From assembly GCA_947501615.1 (NCBI GenBank), contig CANMWK010000003.1, forward strand, positions 1 to 64,000: DNA of 64,000 nucleotides, written 5' to 3'. The translations under genes and the position numbers were made by a program. Shown piece by piece: positions 51,719 to 61,580 of this stretch (the first letter of the stretch is position 1; each line of letters opens with the position of its first letter). The notes below the pieces were generated by a model that saw nothing but the letters and a program-made list of their open reading frames with translations, had not been told where the DNA came from and searched no databases. The DNA is from an uncultured Tenacibaculum sp. GTDB taxonomy: Bacteria > Bacteroidota > Bacteroidia > Flavobacteriales > Flavobacteriaceae.

Positions 51719-51800
51719 ATGATTAGTTTATAGAAATCACAGTAGGTTTTTATCTATTTTATTTGCTAATTTTAGCGTTTAAAAGCATGAAACTAATCAT
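51719..51800. repeat. 11-bp perfect inverted repeat in the helicase promoter region
   Basis: ATGATTAGTTT (51719-51729) and AAACTAATCAT (51790-51800) are perfect inverted copies 60 bp apart. The left arm partly overlaps a 12-bp palindrome, ATGTTTAAACAT (51709-51720). They lie 63 bp or more before the helicase start. They could bound an operator loop, or be traces of an inserted element. Confidence 0.55.
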
Positions 51801-51862
51801 ACACAATATATAACCTATTATATGAATTTTTTAATTGTTGGTGTATTAATACAAAAGAATAA

Positions 51863-54592
51863 TTGAAAGCGTTTCCAAAAAACATAAAATTCAAATATTC
51901 ATGGAGGGATTATCAGCAAAGAGTTCTAGATGAATTAGATGAACATCTTGAGGATAAGCATCTTCATGTTATTGCACCACCAGGTTCTGGTAAAACTATA
52001 CTTGGACTTGAAGTTGCTCTTAGACTCAATAAATCAACTCTAATTTTCGCTCCAACTATTGCGATTAGAAATCAGTGGGTTAAACGGTTTACAGAACTCT
52101 TTCTTCAAACTGATGAAATACCTTCTTGGATATCATATGATATTAGAAACCCTAAATTCCTTACAGTTTCTACTTATCAAGGACTTTTTGCAGCATGTTC
52201 TGGAACTAAGGAAGAGGTTGAAGATAATAAAAATGAAGAAGAAACGAATAGCGAGTTGATAACGCAGAAAGCAAGTTATTCTTCGAAAAAAGCAAAAGAA
52301 GTAATAAACCGTTTAAAAAAGCAAGGTTTTGGTACTGTAATTGTTGACGAAGCTCATCATCTAAAAAATGCATGGTGGAAATCTTTAGATGAAGTAAAGC
52401 ATCATTTATCACCAACGATCGTTGGACTCACAGCGACTCCACCTTATGATGTTAGTTTTACAGAATGGAAACGATATCTCGATTTAAATGGCCCTATAGA
52501 TGCAGAAATTTCAGTACCTGAATTGGTCGCTGAAGGAGATTTGTGCCCTCATCAAGATTACGTGATTTTATCAAGTCCAACAGAAGAAGAAAACACCAAA
52601 CTGATTGAATATAGAAATCGAATTGAGCAACTAGTTAAATCAATAAAAAACGATTCAACATTAAAAGAAGTTTTCTCAAAACTTCCAATATTCACTCATC
52701 CTGAAGAAAAAATTGAATGGATTTATTCTAATCTCGAACAGTATTCAGCTACTATTATTTTCTTGAATTCGATAGGTGTTAGCATAAGCGATATACATTT
52801 GAAAGTAATTGGGGATTCTAAAATTAAAATACCAGCCCTAGATTACGAGTGGTTAGAAATTCTCTTAAAATTCTATCTCTATTCTACTGCTGATTTTATG
52901 AAAGGGAATGAAGAACATAAAGATGAACTCCTTAATAAATTGAAAATAAATGGGGCAATTGAACGTAAGAGTATAACATTAAGAAGTGTTGAAAAGAGTA
53001 GAAAGTTGTTAGGATCAAGTTTGAGTAAACTAGAACATATCAATAGTATTGCCGAGTTTGAATCAAGAGATTTAGGTGATTCATTACGAATGGTTATCCT
53101 TACAGATTATATAAGAAAAGAGTATTTAGTAAATAGTTCTGATAATTCTCTTCCGATACTTAAAATAGGTGTACTTCCAATTTTTGAAAAACTTCGAAGA
53201 AATGTAAATTTAGATCAAAGCATTGGGGTATTAACAGGGTCAATAATCATTATTCCAACAAATATTGTTCGTTATTTTAAGAAAATTTGTTCTAATTACG
53301 GAATAAATTCAGTTTCAACTACTGTATTACCTTATGATTCAGCATATACTCAGATTCACAATTCAAATAAGTTAAAGCATGAAATTGTACATATTATAAC
53401 AAACCTTTTTGAAGAAGGATATATTCGAATTTTAGTAGGAACAAAATCACTTCTAGGTGAAGGTTGGGATGCACCCGCAATTAACGCTCTTATTTTAGCG
53501 AGTTTTGTTGGTTCCTATGTGTTATCGAATCAAATGAGAGGGAGAGCGATTCGAAAATTAAATTCTAATGAGAATAAAACTGGAAATATTTGGCACCTAG
53601 TATGTTTAGATTTAGCAGAGCCAAGTGGTGGGGCAGATATGGAATTGTTAAAAAGACGATTTAAAGCATTTGTAGGGGTTTCATATGCTTTAGAACCTTC
53701 AATTGAAAGTGGTATTGCTAGAATAAAGATTCCAAATCAGCTGCATACTTTAGCTGATATTGAGAAGTTCAATCAAAGAGTATATAAGATAGCAAGTAAT
53801 AGAGATGGCTTAAAGTTTGCGTGGAAAAAGGCACTAGAAGAAGGAAATATACTAATTGAACAAATAAAAGTTCCGTTTCCTAAAGGCGATTACAGAAAGG
53901 TTAAGTCACTTAATTTCAATAGAACCATAGCTTACTTATTCGCAGTATTGTGTTCAGGTTTAATAGGGTTTGGTGAATTTAGTTTTGAAACGCTAATACA
54001 TAATATAGAATATATAAAAAATCCCAAAGATCTACTATGGTGGATAGGAATTTCTGGAGTAATAGGACTTGTTATATTTGGACGACTCTTGTTTAAATCG
54101 ATAAAGCTATTCTTCAGGTATAGAGATATTTCAAAAGACATCAAAAATATAGGAATAACCTTATTGGATACATTATGTGAATTGAATCAGATTACTACGG
54201 ATAAAAATAAACTAAAGGTAGAGGCGATGCATAGTGAATACGGTACTGTGTATTGTTATCTTGAAGGTGGATCAACTTTTGAAAAGTCATTGTTTATTCA
54301 ATCACTAATAGAAATTATAAGTGAGATAGATAACCCAAGATATTTGATTGTCAGAAAAAGTTCATTTTTTAATATAAAGGAACAAACAGATTATCACTCG
54401 ATTCCTGAAAGTATTGGGCGTCTTAAAGCGATGGCTCAGAAGATGGAGAAAAATTGGCAAAATCATGTTGGTAATTGTGAACTAATATTTACAAGAAATA
54501 TTGAAGGAAGAAAAATACTACTTCGTTCGAGGTTAAATTCTCTTGCTACAGAGTTAGAAAATAATATAGAAAGAGTAAATAAATGGAAATAA
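51863..54592 (+). CDS. SF2 DEAH-box helicase with two C-terminal membrane segments
   Basis: A 909-residue protein. The N-terminal RecA lobe has Walker A APPGSGKT (residues 38-45), VDEAH at 161-165 and TATPP at 190-194; the second lobe has VGTKSLLGEGWDAPAIN and motif VI NQMRGRAIRK. After the helicase core come two strong hydrophobic spans (about residues 687-706 and 722-744) and then a soluble tail of about 160 residues with no recognised family. The start must be TTG, because an in-frame stop directly precedes it and no ATG occurs before Walker A. No nuclease or methylase is adjacent. A membrane-tethered helicase of this type may be a defence protein; this is an inference. Confidence 0.8.
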   Translation: MKAFPKNIKFKYSWRDYQQRVLDELDEHLEDKHLHVIAPPGSGKTILGLEVALRLNKSTLIFAPTIAIRNQWVKRFTELFLQTDEIPSWISYDIRNPKFLTVSTYQGLFAACSGTKEEVEDNKNEEETNSELITQKASYSSKKAKEVINRLKKQGFGTVIVDEAHHLKNAWWKSLDEVKHHLSPTIVGLTATPPYDVSFTEWKRYLDLNGPIDAEISVPELVAEGDLCPHQDYVILSSPTEEENTKLIEYRNRIEQLVKSIKNDSTLKEVFSKLPIFTHPEEKIEWIYSNLEQYSATIIFLNSIGVSISDIHLKVIGDSKIKIPALDYEWLEILLKFYLYSTADFMKGNEEHKDELLNKLKINGAIERKSITLRSVEKSRKLLGSSLSKLEHINSIAEFESRDLGDSLRMVILTDYIRKEYLVNSSDNSLPILKIGVLPIFEKLRRNVNLDQSIGVLTGSIIIIPTNIVRYFKKICSNYGINSVSTTVLPYDSAYTQIHNSNKLKHEIVHIITNLFEEGYIRILVGTKSLLGEGWDAPAINALILASFVGSYVLSNQMRGRAIRKLNSNENKTGNIWHLVCLDLAEPSGGADMELLKRRFKAFVGVSYALEPSIESGIARIKIPNQLHTLADIEKFNQRVYKIASNRDGLKFAWKKALEEGNILIEQIKVPFPKGDYRKVKSLNFNRTIAYLFAVLCSGLIGFGEFSFETLIHNIEYIKNPKDLLWWIGISGVIGLVIFGRLLFKSIKLFFRYRDISKDIKNIGITLLDTLCELNQITTDKNKLKVEAMHSEYGTVYCYLEGGSTFEKSLFIQSLIEIISEIDNPRYLIVRKSSFFNIKEQTDYHSIPESIGRLKAMAQKMEKNWQNHVGNCELIFTRNIEGRKILLRSRLNSLATELENNIERVNKWK

Positions 54593-54738
54593 ATTGAATA
54601 CAATGTTTGGTGAAAAAGATTTACATGATTTCTTCTTTTGTGGAAATTATTGTTATTAATTCAATGTTTAAATAGACTAATGAAGTAATCATTTAGATCA
54701 AGAATACTATCGCTACATATTTTAGAAATTGAAACTAA

Positions 54739-55299
54739 ATGGAAAATATTTTTATAAAATTAAAAGAGAGAGAAAATGCTGAATTTCGTAAAATTGAAAA
54801 AAAATGGTGGAACGGGCATGCATATTTTCCTTTAAAAAATTACTATTTAAATTATAAATATTTACATGGAATAATAAATATTCATTACGAATTTAGACAA
54901 TCGGAGTTCAGTAAACCTTCAATGATTGATGGAGGAGCATTTAGTGATAGAAATATTTGTCAAGTAAAATGTGAAGTAAAGTCAAATAGACGCATTCCAA
55001 AATTTAATATTTCAGAACGTGGAATTTTAGCAAAGTTATTCAATAAAAAAGATGTTTTGAATTATAGGGTTACATGTGATGATAAAAACCTGAAAAATTT
55101 CTTACAACAAAACCTTAATTTGAATTCGATCTTTAGAATAGTTGAAAACAGTCCTGAATTTTCGCCATTAATTGAAGCAAAAATGGAAGATGATTCGTAT
55201 AAATTAAATATTCTTTACAATACACAAAAGAAGAATGAAAATGCATTGCATTTGATAAATGAATTTTGTAAAAATATAATTGAATATTTTCATGAATAA
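54739..55299 (+). CDS. hypothetical protein
   Basis: A 186-residue soluble basic protein with many aromatic residues (KKWWNGHAYFPLKNYYLNYKY). It has no signal peptide, membrane span or family that I recognise. It follows the helicase by 146 bp without a clear terminator, so co-transcription is possible but unproven. Confidence 0.5.
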   Translation: MENIFIKLKERENAEFRKIEKKWWNGHAYFPLKNYYLNYKYLHGIINIHYEFRQSEFSKPSMIDGGAFSDRNICQVKCEVKSNRRIPKFNISERGILAKLFNKKDVLNYRVTCDDKNLKNFLQQNLNLNSIFRIVENSPEFSPLIEAKMEDDSYKLNILYNTQKKNENALHLINEFCKNIIEYFHE

Positions 55300-55423
55300 A
55301 AAAGTGCTTTAAACTAAACTAAGTAAAGAGATAGTATAAAAAGAGTTTTAAAACTGTAAGTATAATCAGAAAAAAATCAAACCATCTTCAAATAGTTTAG
55401 ACAGAAAAACATAATACTATTAT

Positions 55424-56071
55424 ATGATAAAAAAATCACTAAAATATTTAGTAATTATTTTAACCAATTTATTAGTTCTAATAAGTTTACTTGTTATCTG
55501 GACAGATAAATTGGAAATAAAATTTAATAGTTGGATTCGACTAATTGAGGTTTTAAAATTACTTGGGATTTCTATACTGGGATTACCATTGTTAAGGCTT
55601 CTAGTAGAGGTGTTTCGAAAATTAAAGATTAATTCAGTAAAAAAAAGAATAGGAATTTCAATATGTTTAATTTTATGTTTGAGTATATATTTTTATGTAG
55701 ATTATGGATTGAAAATCTATAGCAATCGAATTGTGAATAATGAATTGAGAGATGGAATTATAAAGAAAATTAAACCTGTAGAATTTGGACTAGCGTATGG
55801 AAATAAAGCAGAGAATTTAACCAATAATGAATATACGGAAATAACAAAAATGAAGTGGTTTCCAAAATTGCCAAAAGAAGCTGAAAATATAAGTTATAGT
55901 TATGATTATGATGGTTTTCTACCAGACTATTCTTTTTCTTTAGTATACGATTTACCCAAAGTAATGAAAGTTGATACTTTGAATTATAAAAATGGAACTT
56001 TTTCAAAAAGTAGAAATTTTGAAGTCATTGGAAATACCAAAAGAGTTACTTATTTTGAAGGGCAGTGGTAA
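55424..56071 (+). CDS. hypothetical membrane protein
   Basis: A 215-residue protein with three hydrophobic helices in the first 100 residues (about 8-26, 41-63 and 76-95) and a polar C-terminal half with KWFPKLPKEAENISYSYDYDGFLPDYSFSL... as its most distinct stretch. Function unknown. It is followed 36 bp later by the next hypothetical gene region. Confidence 0.55.
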   Translation: MIKKSLKYLVIILTNLLVLISLLVIWTDKLEIKFNSWIRLIEVLKLLGISILGLPLLRLLVEVFRKLKINSVKKRIGISICLILCLSIYFYVDYGLKIYSNRIVNNELRDGIIKKIKPVEFGLAYGNKAENLTNNEYTEITKMKWFPKLPKEAENISYSYDYDGFLPDYSFSLVYDLPKVMKVDTLNYKNGTFSKSRNFEVIGNTKRVTYFEGQW

Positions 56072-56197
56072 AATCGATAGTGTTTAAATCTCCTTAAGTT
56101 TATATAAATGATTAATAAATTCGTGAAAAGAAATATTATAAGATCTCTAATACAATGTTTAGTAAAAAATCTTTTTTATTCAATTATCGAAATCCAT

Positions 56198-56791
56198 TTG
56201 AAAAAAATAAAAGTATACATATCAATTATAATTTTTGTTTTAAACATTAGTTGTACAACAAACCATAAAACTGATGTATTAAAAATAGAGGAATTAGACA
56301 GACAAAAAACAACTGAATTGATAGCACAAATTTTAAAAGAAGAAGCCCAAGGGTATCTCATATCGAGTTGCATAACAGAAGGGGTAAGAGGGATCCCTAT
56401 TCCAATGGTCTTAAGTTTTAAAGATGATATAAGACATATTCTAAAAATAAAAGATAGTGTTCATTTAAACAGTCAGTTTCGTTTGTATAAAAAATTTAAA
56501 GTAACATCTAATTTAGTTCCGAATAAAAATATTTTAACTGAAAAACAATTCGAAGAATTTGAAAGAAAGTATAGAAAAGATGGATTTAGTTTTTGGGACT
56601 GGTTGGAAAAGAATTGTGAAAAAGGATATTGTTCGATAGGTAAACCGATATTTAATGAAACATTTGATTTAGCTTATATCCAGATAGGAAGAGTTTGTGG
56701 ACCATCATGTGGGGGAGGAGATGAAAGGATTTATGAACTCATAAATGGGAAATGGAAAAAGAAAAAAACTATAGGAAATTGGGTAAGTTAA
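56198..56791 (+). CDS. hypothetical lipoprotein
   Basis: I place the start at the TTG at 56198, which yields a clean lipoprotein signal of 19 residues ending NISC; the ATG 90 bp upstream (56108) would add 30 residues of poor signal character. The mature protein of about 180 residues has several cysteines (SSCITEG, KNCEKGYCSIG, RVCGPSCGGGDER) that could form disulfides. No family recognised. Confidence 0.5.
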   Translation: MKKIKVYISIIIFVLNISCTTNHKTDVLKIEELDRQKTTELIAQILKEEAQGYLISSCITEGVRGIPIPMVLSFKDDIRHILKIKDSVHLNSQFRLYKKFKVTSNLVPNKNILTEKQFEEFERKYRKDGFSFWDWLEKNCEKGYCSIGKPIFNETFDLAYIQIGRVCGPSCGGGDERIYELINGKWKKKKTIGNWVS

Positions 56792-56912
56792 AATCTGTAA
56801 TTATGATTAAACAGATAAAAGTAAATAACATAATTTATTAATATCTTGAAAGGTATGTTTTTTACAAGATGTTATCTAAACAGAGGCTTATGTTATTAAA
56901 AATTAAAAAAAT

Positions 56913-57335
56913 ATGATTATAGTTGAAAGAGAAATATCTGAATATACGCACCACAAAATAATTCTTGGAATATTTGAGAATATAGAAAAAGCGAGTAAAG
57001 CTAAAAAGACGTATATTGAATATTGTAAGGATAATGATAGATGGTCTGAACAAGCATATCAAACTGTAGACTTAAATAAAGATGTTGTAATCTCTGACGT
57101 TTCTAAGTTATTTGAAGGGAATTTAGCGAAAACAATACACGAATTGTATGTTGTTAGCTATTTTATGGAGGGGTTTGGTCAAACCACTAGAATTACAGAA
57201 AAAATATTTATAGATAGTAATAAGGCAAAAAAGTATGTAACTTTAAAAGAAGCTGAAGAACCTGAATATGAACCTTTTTGGTATCAAACTAATGTAATAA
57301 GAATGAATGAGCTTTATTTGGAGGATTTAGAATAA
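56913..57335 (+). CDS. hypothetical protein
   Basis: A 140-residue acidic soluble protein with no signal or membrane segment. It starts MIIVEREISEYTHHKIILGIF and has an alpha/beta appearance. No family recognised. It lies in a run of unknown genes with gaps of about 100 bp. Confidence 0.5.
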   Translation: MIIVEREISEYTHHKIILGIFENIEKASKAKKTYIEYCKDNDRWSEQAYQTVDLNKDVVISDVSKLFEGNLAKTIHELYVVSYFMEGFGQTTRITEKIFIDSNKAKKYVTLKEAEEPEYEPFWYQTNVIRMNELYLEDLE

Positions 57336-57431
57336 AAATAGCATCTAAAAATTAGGTGTTGTGTAAAAAGCAGAAAATAAGTGTTTTTACAAGCTACGTT
57401 TCATATACAATAAAAACCATTTCATAAAATT

Positions 57432-59474
57432 ATGAAAATCTCAGTTTATACAATACTATCATTATTAATTACGGGAAATATCTTTTGTCAAAACTCAATA
57501 CTAAATGAAAGAGATATTCCAAAACTTAATACTGTTATTAAAGATTTGGAAAAGAGTTTTAAACAAAGTAAATCACCTAACTTTTATTCATTGCCTCAAA
57601 CATCAGCTAGTTATTTTGAAATCATTACAAAAGATCCAAATCATTTTCTTAGCGAATTAAAAAAATCAAAAGGTGTAGCGCAATTGCAAAATAAGTTTAA
57701 AGGATTACAGATTGATAATGAATTATTGGTAATAAAAAATATTTATTTTGATTACAATAACAAAAAAAAGTTAGAAATAAAATCATTTGAAATAGGGAAC
57801 AATCAAAGCCATAGTATTAAGTTGTCGTTTAATGATTCTTTAAATCAAAACAGGAATAAATATTACTACTCAAGCTCTACTAATAAAAGAGAAAATACAA
57901 CTGAAGTTCGTGGCTTTTTTTTACATGATAAATTTAAATCTGTCATGATTCCCAAACAACTTTCAAGTTGGATAAATTACACTGATATTATTGTAAAACC
58001 TGAAACATCTATTTTTTATAATAAAAGTAGCAAATCGAATAAATTTGAAACCTATAAGACTACTATTATAGACTCATTAATTCATTACTATGAATTGAAA
58101 ACCAACAAACCACCTTATAGGAAAAAACAAGATTTTATTTCTAGAAGAAGAGAATTACATCAGTGGGAGTCAAAAAAGGAAAAATTAGCAGATAGTCTTT
58201 TTAAGAATGATAATCATTTTAATAAACTGTTATTAGAAGCCTTGGACTACGCCGAGGAGAATAATGTTTCTAATGGAGATTTAGAAGATTTTACAGCTCA
58301 GTTAATTTCAAAAAAAAGAGCTTTAAAATTAATGAGACAAAATAGACAGGTTGGCTCATGTAGTTTTGATAACGGACCAATTATACAGCAACAAAGAATT
58401 GCTAGTCTAGCAGCTAAAACTCAAAACTGGGAAGTATTTATAAAATCATTCATGAATATTATGAATGATAATGTTTCAAGAAATGCGAATAGCAATATAG
58501 CTTCAAATATTAGAAAAACTTATATAGAAGAATTAGCCAAATTAGATATAGATATCCATAAAATATTGTTAGGTTCTACTATAAAAATTAAAGACACAGT
58601 TCGTAAACATTATTTTTCTAGTGGAAGTAAAATAGCTAAAGCATATGCTAATTTAAGTGTTAAAGAACAAGAGTATTTTGAGAATACAGTTTTTAGTATT
58701 ATTAGGGATAAAAAAGTTGATGCTTTTAATCAGCTTAATTTTTATAATACACTTAAAAATTATCAATATTTTGTAAAAGATAGCATTAAAAAAATAGCAT
58801 TAGAAAGAGATATCCGAAATCTAGTACCATTGTTTTCTAAAGAATTAAGATCTCGAATTGAAACCCCAAATAAACAGCTATGCGATTTACTGTATCGTGA
58901 AAAAAAAGAATTAGATGCTTTTGAAATTGAATCATCAATCATAGGGAATATAGGATCTTATAGTTATAATGGTGAGTGTTGGCAAGCAGAACTTATCGAT
59001 AAAAATTCTAAAGGAAAGATAGTTTATGATTTAACCATGCCGATAGGAGAAGAAATAACGCCACTTCAAAATTTTATAGATAAAAAAAGTGAGTTGAAAT
59101 CTCGTGTAGAAAAGCATTCTTTTTTACAACAAATTATTAATAATCATAAAGAAAATAGGGTTTACATTAAATTTACAAAAGATAAATCATTCGCTAATTA
59201 TAGAAACCGAGTAACTAGGGAAATTCCAAACAAATTGGCTTCTGAGTTAAATTTTGAAAACGCAATATCTTTATATGTCTCATTTCCTGAAAAAAAGTAT
59301 GTACGGTTTATATTATTAAATAATGGACACTTGTTGTTGTTAGGAATTCCAAAAGGTTTTCATTTGTTAAATTATAATTTTGAAGATTTAATGACGAAAG
59401 AAGAAGCTTCATTTTTAATGACATCCTATAAAAGTTATAAGTTATTTGATGAGAAAGGTAAAATGTTGAATTAG
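57432..59474 (+). CDS. hypothetical secreted protein
   Basis: A 680-residue protein with a signal peptide (ending NIFCQ). It is rich in lysine, asparagine and charged helices (NNKKKLEIKSFEIGN, REKKELDAFEIESS) without repeats, catalytic motifs or a type IX sorting tail that I can see. The inverted repeat TGTAAAAA/TTTTTACA (57362-57369 and 57384-57391) lies just upstream and may be a regulatory site. Function unknown. Confidence 0.55.
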   Translation: MKISVYTILSLLITGNIFCQNSILNERDIPKLNTVIKDLEKSFKQSKSPNFYSLPQTSASYFEIITKDPNHFLSELKKSKGVAQLQNKFKGLQIDNELLVIKNIYFDYNNKKKLEIKSFEIGNNQSHSIKLSFNDSLNQNRNKYYYSSSTNKRENTTEVRGFFLHDKFKSVMIPKQLSSWINYTDIIVKPETSIFYNKSSKSNKFETYKTTIIDSLIHYYELKTNKPPYRKKQDFISRRRELHQWESKKEKLADSLFKNDNHFNKLLLEALDYAEENNVSNGDLEDFTAQLISKKRALKLMRQNRQVGSCSFDNGPIIQQQRIASLAAKTQNWEVFIKSFMNIMNDNVSRNANSNIASNIRKTYIEELAKLDIDIHKILLGSTIKIKDTVRKHYFSSGSKIAKAYANLSVKEQEYFENTVFSIIRDKKVDAFNQLNFYNTLKNYQYFVKDSIKKIALERDIRNLVPLFSKELRSRIETPNKQLCDLLYREKKELDAFEIESSIIGNIGSYSYNGECWQAELIDKNSKGKIVYDLTMPIGEEITPLQNFIDKKSELKSRVEKHSFLQQIINNHKENRVYIKFTKDKSFANYRNRVTREIPNKLASELNFENAISLYVSFPEKKYVRFILLNNGHLLLLGIPKGFHLLNYNFEDLMTKEEASFLMTSYKSYKLFDEKGKMLN

Positions 59475-59608
59475 AGTACGATAATTTTTTCAGAAAGCTA
59501 ATACAAAACCTTATAATTAATAGTGGTAAGACATAACTTTCACTGAAAACAGGGGGAAATATCTCAGTTTTAAAAAAGATCTTTGTTTGTTAAAAATGTG
59601 ATGAAAGA

Positions 59609-60604
59609 ATGATAGTACAAGCAAACATTTTAAATACAGATTATAACAGAGATTGGATACATTTTATACAATGGTATCAAAATCTATTATTTAGTATTCA
59701 AGAAGATACTATTTTAGATATTTGGGATACTAACTTCAAAAAAATAGCCTCAATAGAACTAGGAGGGCGATTTTACGAACCTACTTTTCAATTTGTAGAT
59801 CAAAAATTAGCATTAATAGCCAAAAGAGGAAATAGAATCGCAATTATAGATTTTAAGAGCCTTGAAAATCCAACTGTAGTATTACAAAAAACAGAAAATG
59901 GATTTATAAAAGGAGCTTGTATTGCTCAACATAAATTATACGTTCAAATATCAGAGAATCATAAAGACAAAACTCATTTCAATTTTCAAGTCTCAGATAT
60001 TCCAACTTTAGAAAATCCAAATCCAGAAATTAACTATGTAATTCCTGTAACCGAAGACGATGTTTACAATAGTGCATTCTATACTCAGGTTGTAAAAGAC
60101 ACAATATACTGGATGAATCAAAATTCAATTTTTGCTATGGATATTACGAATCCGGATAATCCACAAAAAATAGCAGCTAAAAAAATTGTAGATAATGGTA
60201 TTGGATATCCTGTATTACTTACTGATAACCGAATGCTAGTTTTAGAAATTGGAGGAGATGCTTGGATTGCTTTAAATCATTTTGACATTTCTAATAACAA
60301 CATCAAAAAAATATCAAAAGGAATATTAAAAAACCACTGTATTAGAGGTTGGGAATTAATAGGTCAAACACTTTATATTATTCATTTAGATTTCAAAAGA
60401 ATCAATAACGAAAGAAAATACAAAACGTATATCAGTAGTATTGATGTAAGCGGAAATCCAATCATAAATTACACCAAAGAATTACCAATTATAGAAGTAT
60501 ATGGTGAAGATAGTTCAACTATTTATGGTTGTTATCGTACTGGTGAGAGTTTAATTCTAATTCAAGGTAATGGAGGAATCCATGAAGTTTCAATAAAAAA
60601 TTAA
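59609..60604 (+). CDS. beta-propeller-like repeat protein (LVIVD style)
   Basis: A 331-residue cytoplasmic protein with repeated short strands of the form I-x-D-(F/I)-x-x-(L/P)-x-N-P, for example IAIIDFKSLENPTVV, SDIPTLENPNPE and AMDITNPDNPQKI, as in LVIVD/WD-like propellers. No signal peptide. It starts a three-gene set with ankyrin and TPR/HEAT proteins (gaps of 8 and 17 bp), so these are probably one operon. Confidence 0.6.
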   Translation: MIVQANILNTDYNRDWIHFIQWYQNLLFSIQEDTILDIWDTNFKKIASIELGGRFYEPTFQFVDQKLALIAKRGNRIAIIDFKSLENPTVVLQKTENGFIKGACIAQHKLYVQISENHKDKTHFNFQVSDIPTLENPNPEINYVIPVTEDDVYNSAFYTQVVKDTIYWMNQNSIFAMDITNPDNPQKIAAKKIVDNGIGYPVLLTDNRMLVLEIGGDAWIALNHFDISNNNIKKISKGILKNHCIRGWELIGQTLYIIHLDFKRINNERKYKTYISSIDVSGNPIINYTKELPIIEVYGEDSSTIYGCYRTGESLILIQGNGGIHEVSIKN

Positions 60605-60612
60605 GAGAGCAT

Positions 60613-61563
60613 ATGAAAGAACAATTAACAACAGCAATTATTAATGGTGATGTAAACTTTATACAAGACTACTTTACTCAAGGAGGTAAACTCGATAAAT
60701 TAAGGCTAACAGCTCCTAATGGTTATGGAGTAAGCCCTGTTGAATTAGCAGCTACGTCTCACATTCATCATCAAGGTAATGCTCAAGTAGTTTCTTTAAT
60801 CGTTAAAAATTCTTCAGAAGATGTATTAGCTGAATCATTTATTCGCTTTTCTAGTGAAGATGATAATACAGCAGAAGTTAAAAGTCTTTTAGAAGCTGGA
60901 GTTCCAGTAGATATTATACATCAAAATCGAACTGCACTTCAAAGAGCTACAGGAAATAGAAATTTAAAAATGGTACATCTATTACTTACTTATGGAGCAG
61001 ATCCAAATAAAGAAGGTGAATATGGAACTGCTTTAAAAGAAGCTAAAAGTATTCGTTATGAACCTGCTTATCTTGGCATGATGGAATCTTTTTTAGAAGA
61101 AAATCCAAAATCTCCTTTCGACTTTGTAAATACAGACGCTATAAAATCACAACTTAAAGATTGGTTAACTGCTATCCATAATTTTGAAAAATCCAATAAT
61201 GACCAAAAGTTTTATATCATAGCTATTGATGGAGGCAGACTATCTGCGAACTCTGAAGAAGCGTTTGAAGCTACACTAAAAAAATATAGAGAAGATTTCA
61301 CTGATTCCTATCGCGAGGAAAATGAAGTACAGAGATTAAAATTTAGTGCTGGTGATTTTTCATACCATAACATACATGAAATGAAAGAAATTACTCTTGA
61401 CACTAATAATTTAGATTACTCATTCTTAGAACCTTTGCCTAATGACGCAAGAACTAAAAAAGAGTTACTTACCGAAGGACTGCTTTTAAATAAAGAATTA
61501 TTTAGAAAAGAGTTGAATACTACAGACGATTTTAAGATTCAAATATTTAATCATACTTACTAA
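60613..61563 (+). CDS. ankyrin-repeat protein
   Basis: A 316-residue protein with at least two to three ankyrin-like units in the first half, clearest in NRTALQRATGNRNLKMVHLLLTYGADPNKEG. The second half (from about residue 180: KFYIIAIDGGRLSANSEEAFEATLKKY) resembles DUF4303-like domains found in immunity-type proteins. No export signal. Cytosolic binding of a partner or immunity to a toxin are possible roles; no toxin gene is seen here. Confidence 0.65.
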   Translation: MKEQLTTAIINGDVNFIQDYFTQGGKLDKLRLTAPNGYGVSPVELAATSHIHHQGNAQVVSLIVKNSSEDVLAESFIRFSSEDDNTAEVKSLLEAGVPVDIIHQNRTALQRATGNRNLKMVHLLLTYGADPNKEGEYGTALKEAKSIRYEPAYLGMMESFLEENPKSPFDFVNTDAIKSQLKDWLTAIHNFEKSNNDQKFYIIAIDGGRLSANSEEAFEATLKKYREDFTDSYREENEVQRLKFSAGDFSYHNIHEMKEITLDTNNLDYSFLEPLPNDARTKKELLTEGLLLNKELFRKELNTTDDFKIQIFNHTY

Positions 61564-61580
61564 GAACAAACACTAAGACT

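Noticed and set aside
59475..59608. TTTGTTTGTTAAA as another copy of the crt operator
   Set aside because: It breaks the TTTGTTTAA core and has no inverted partner.
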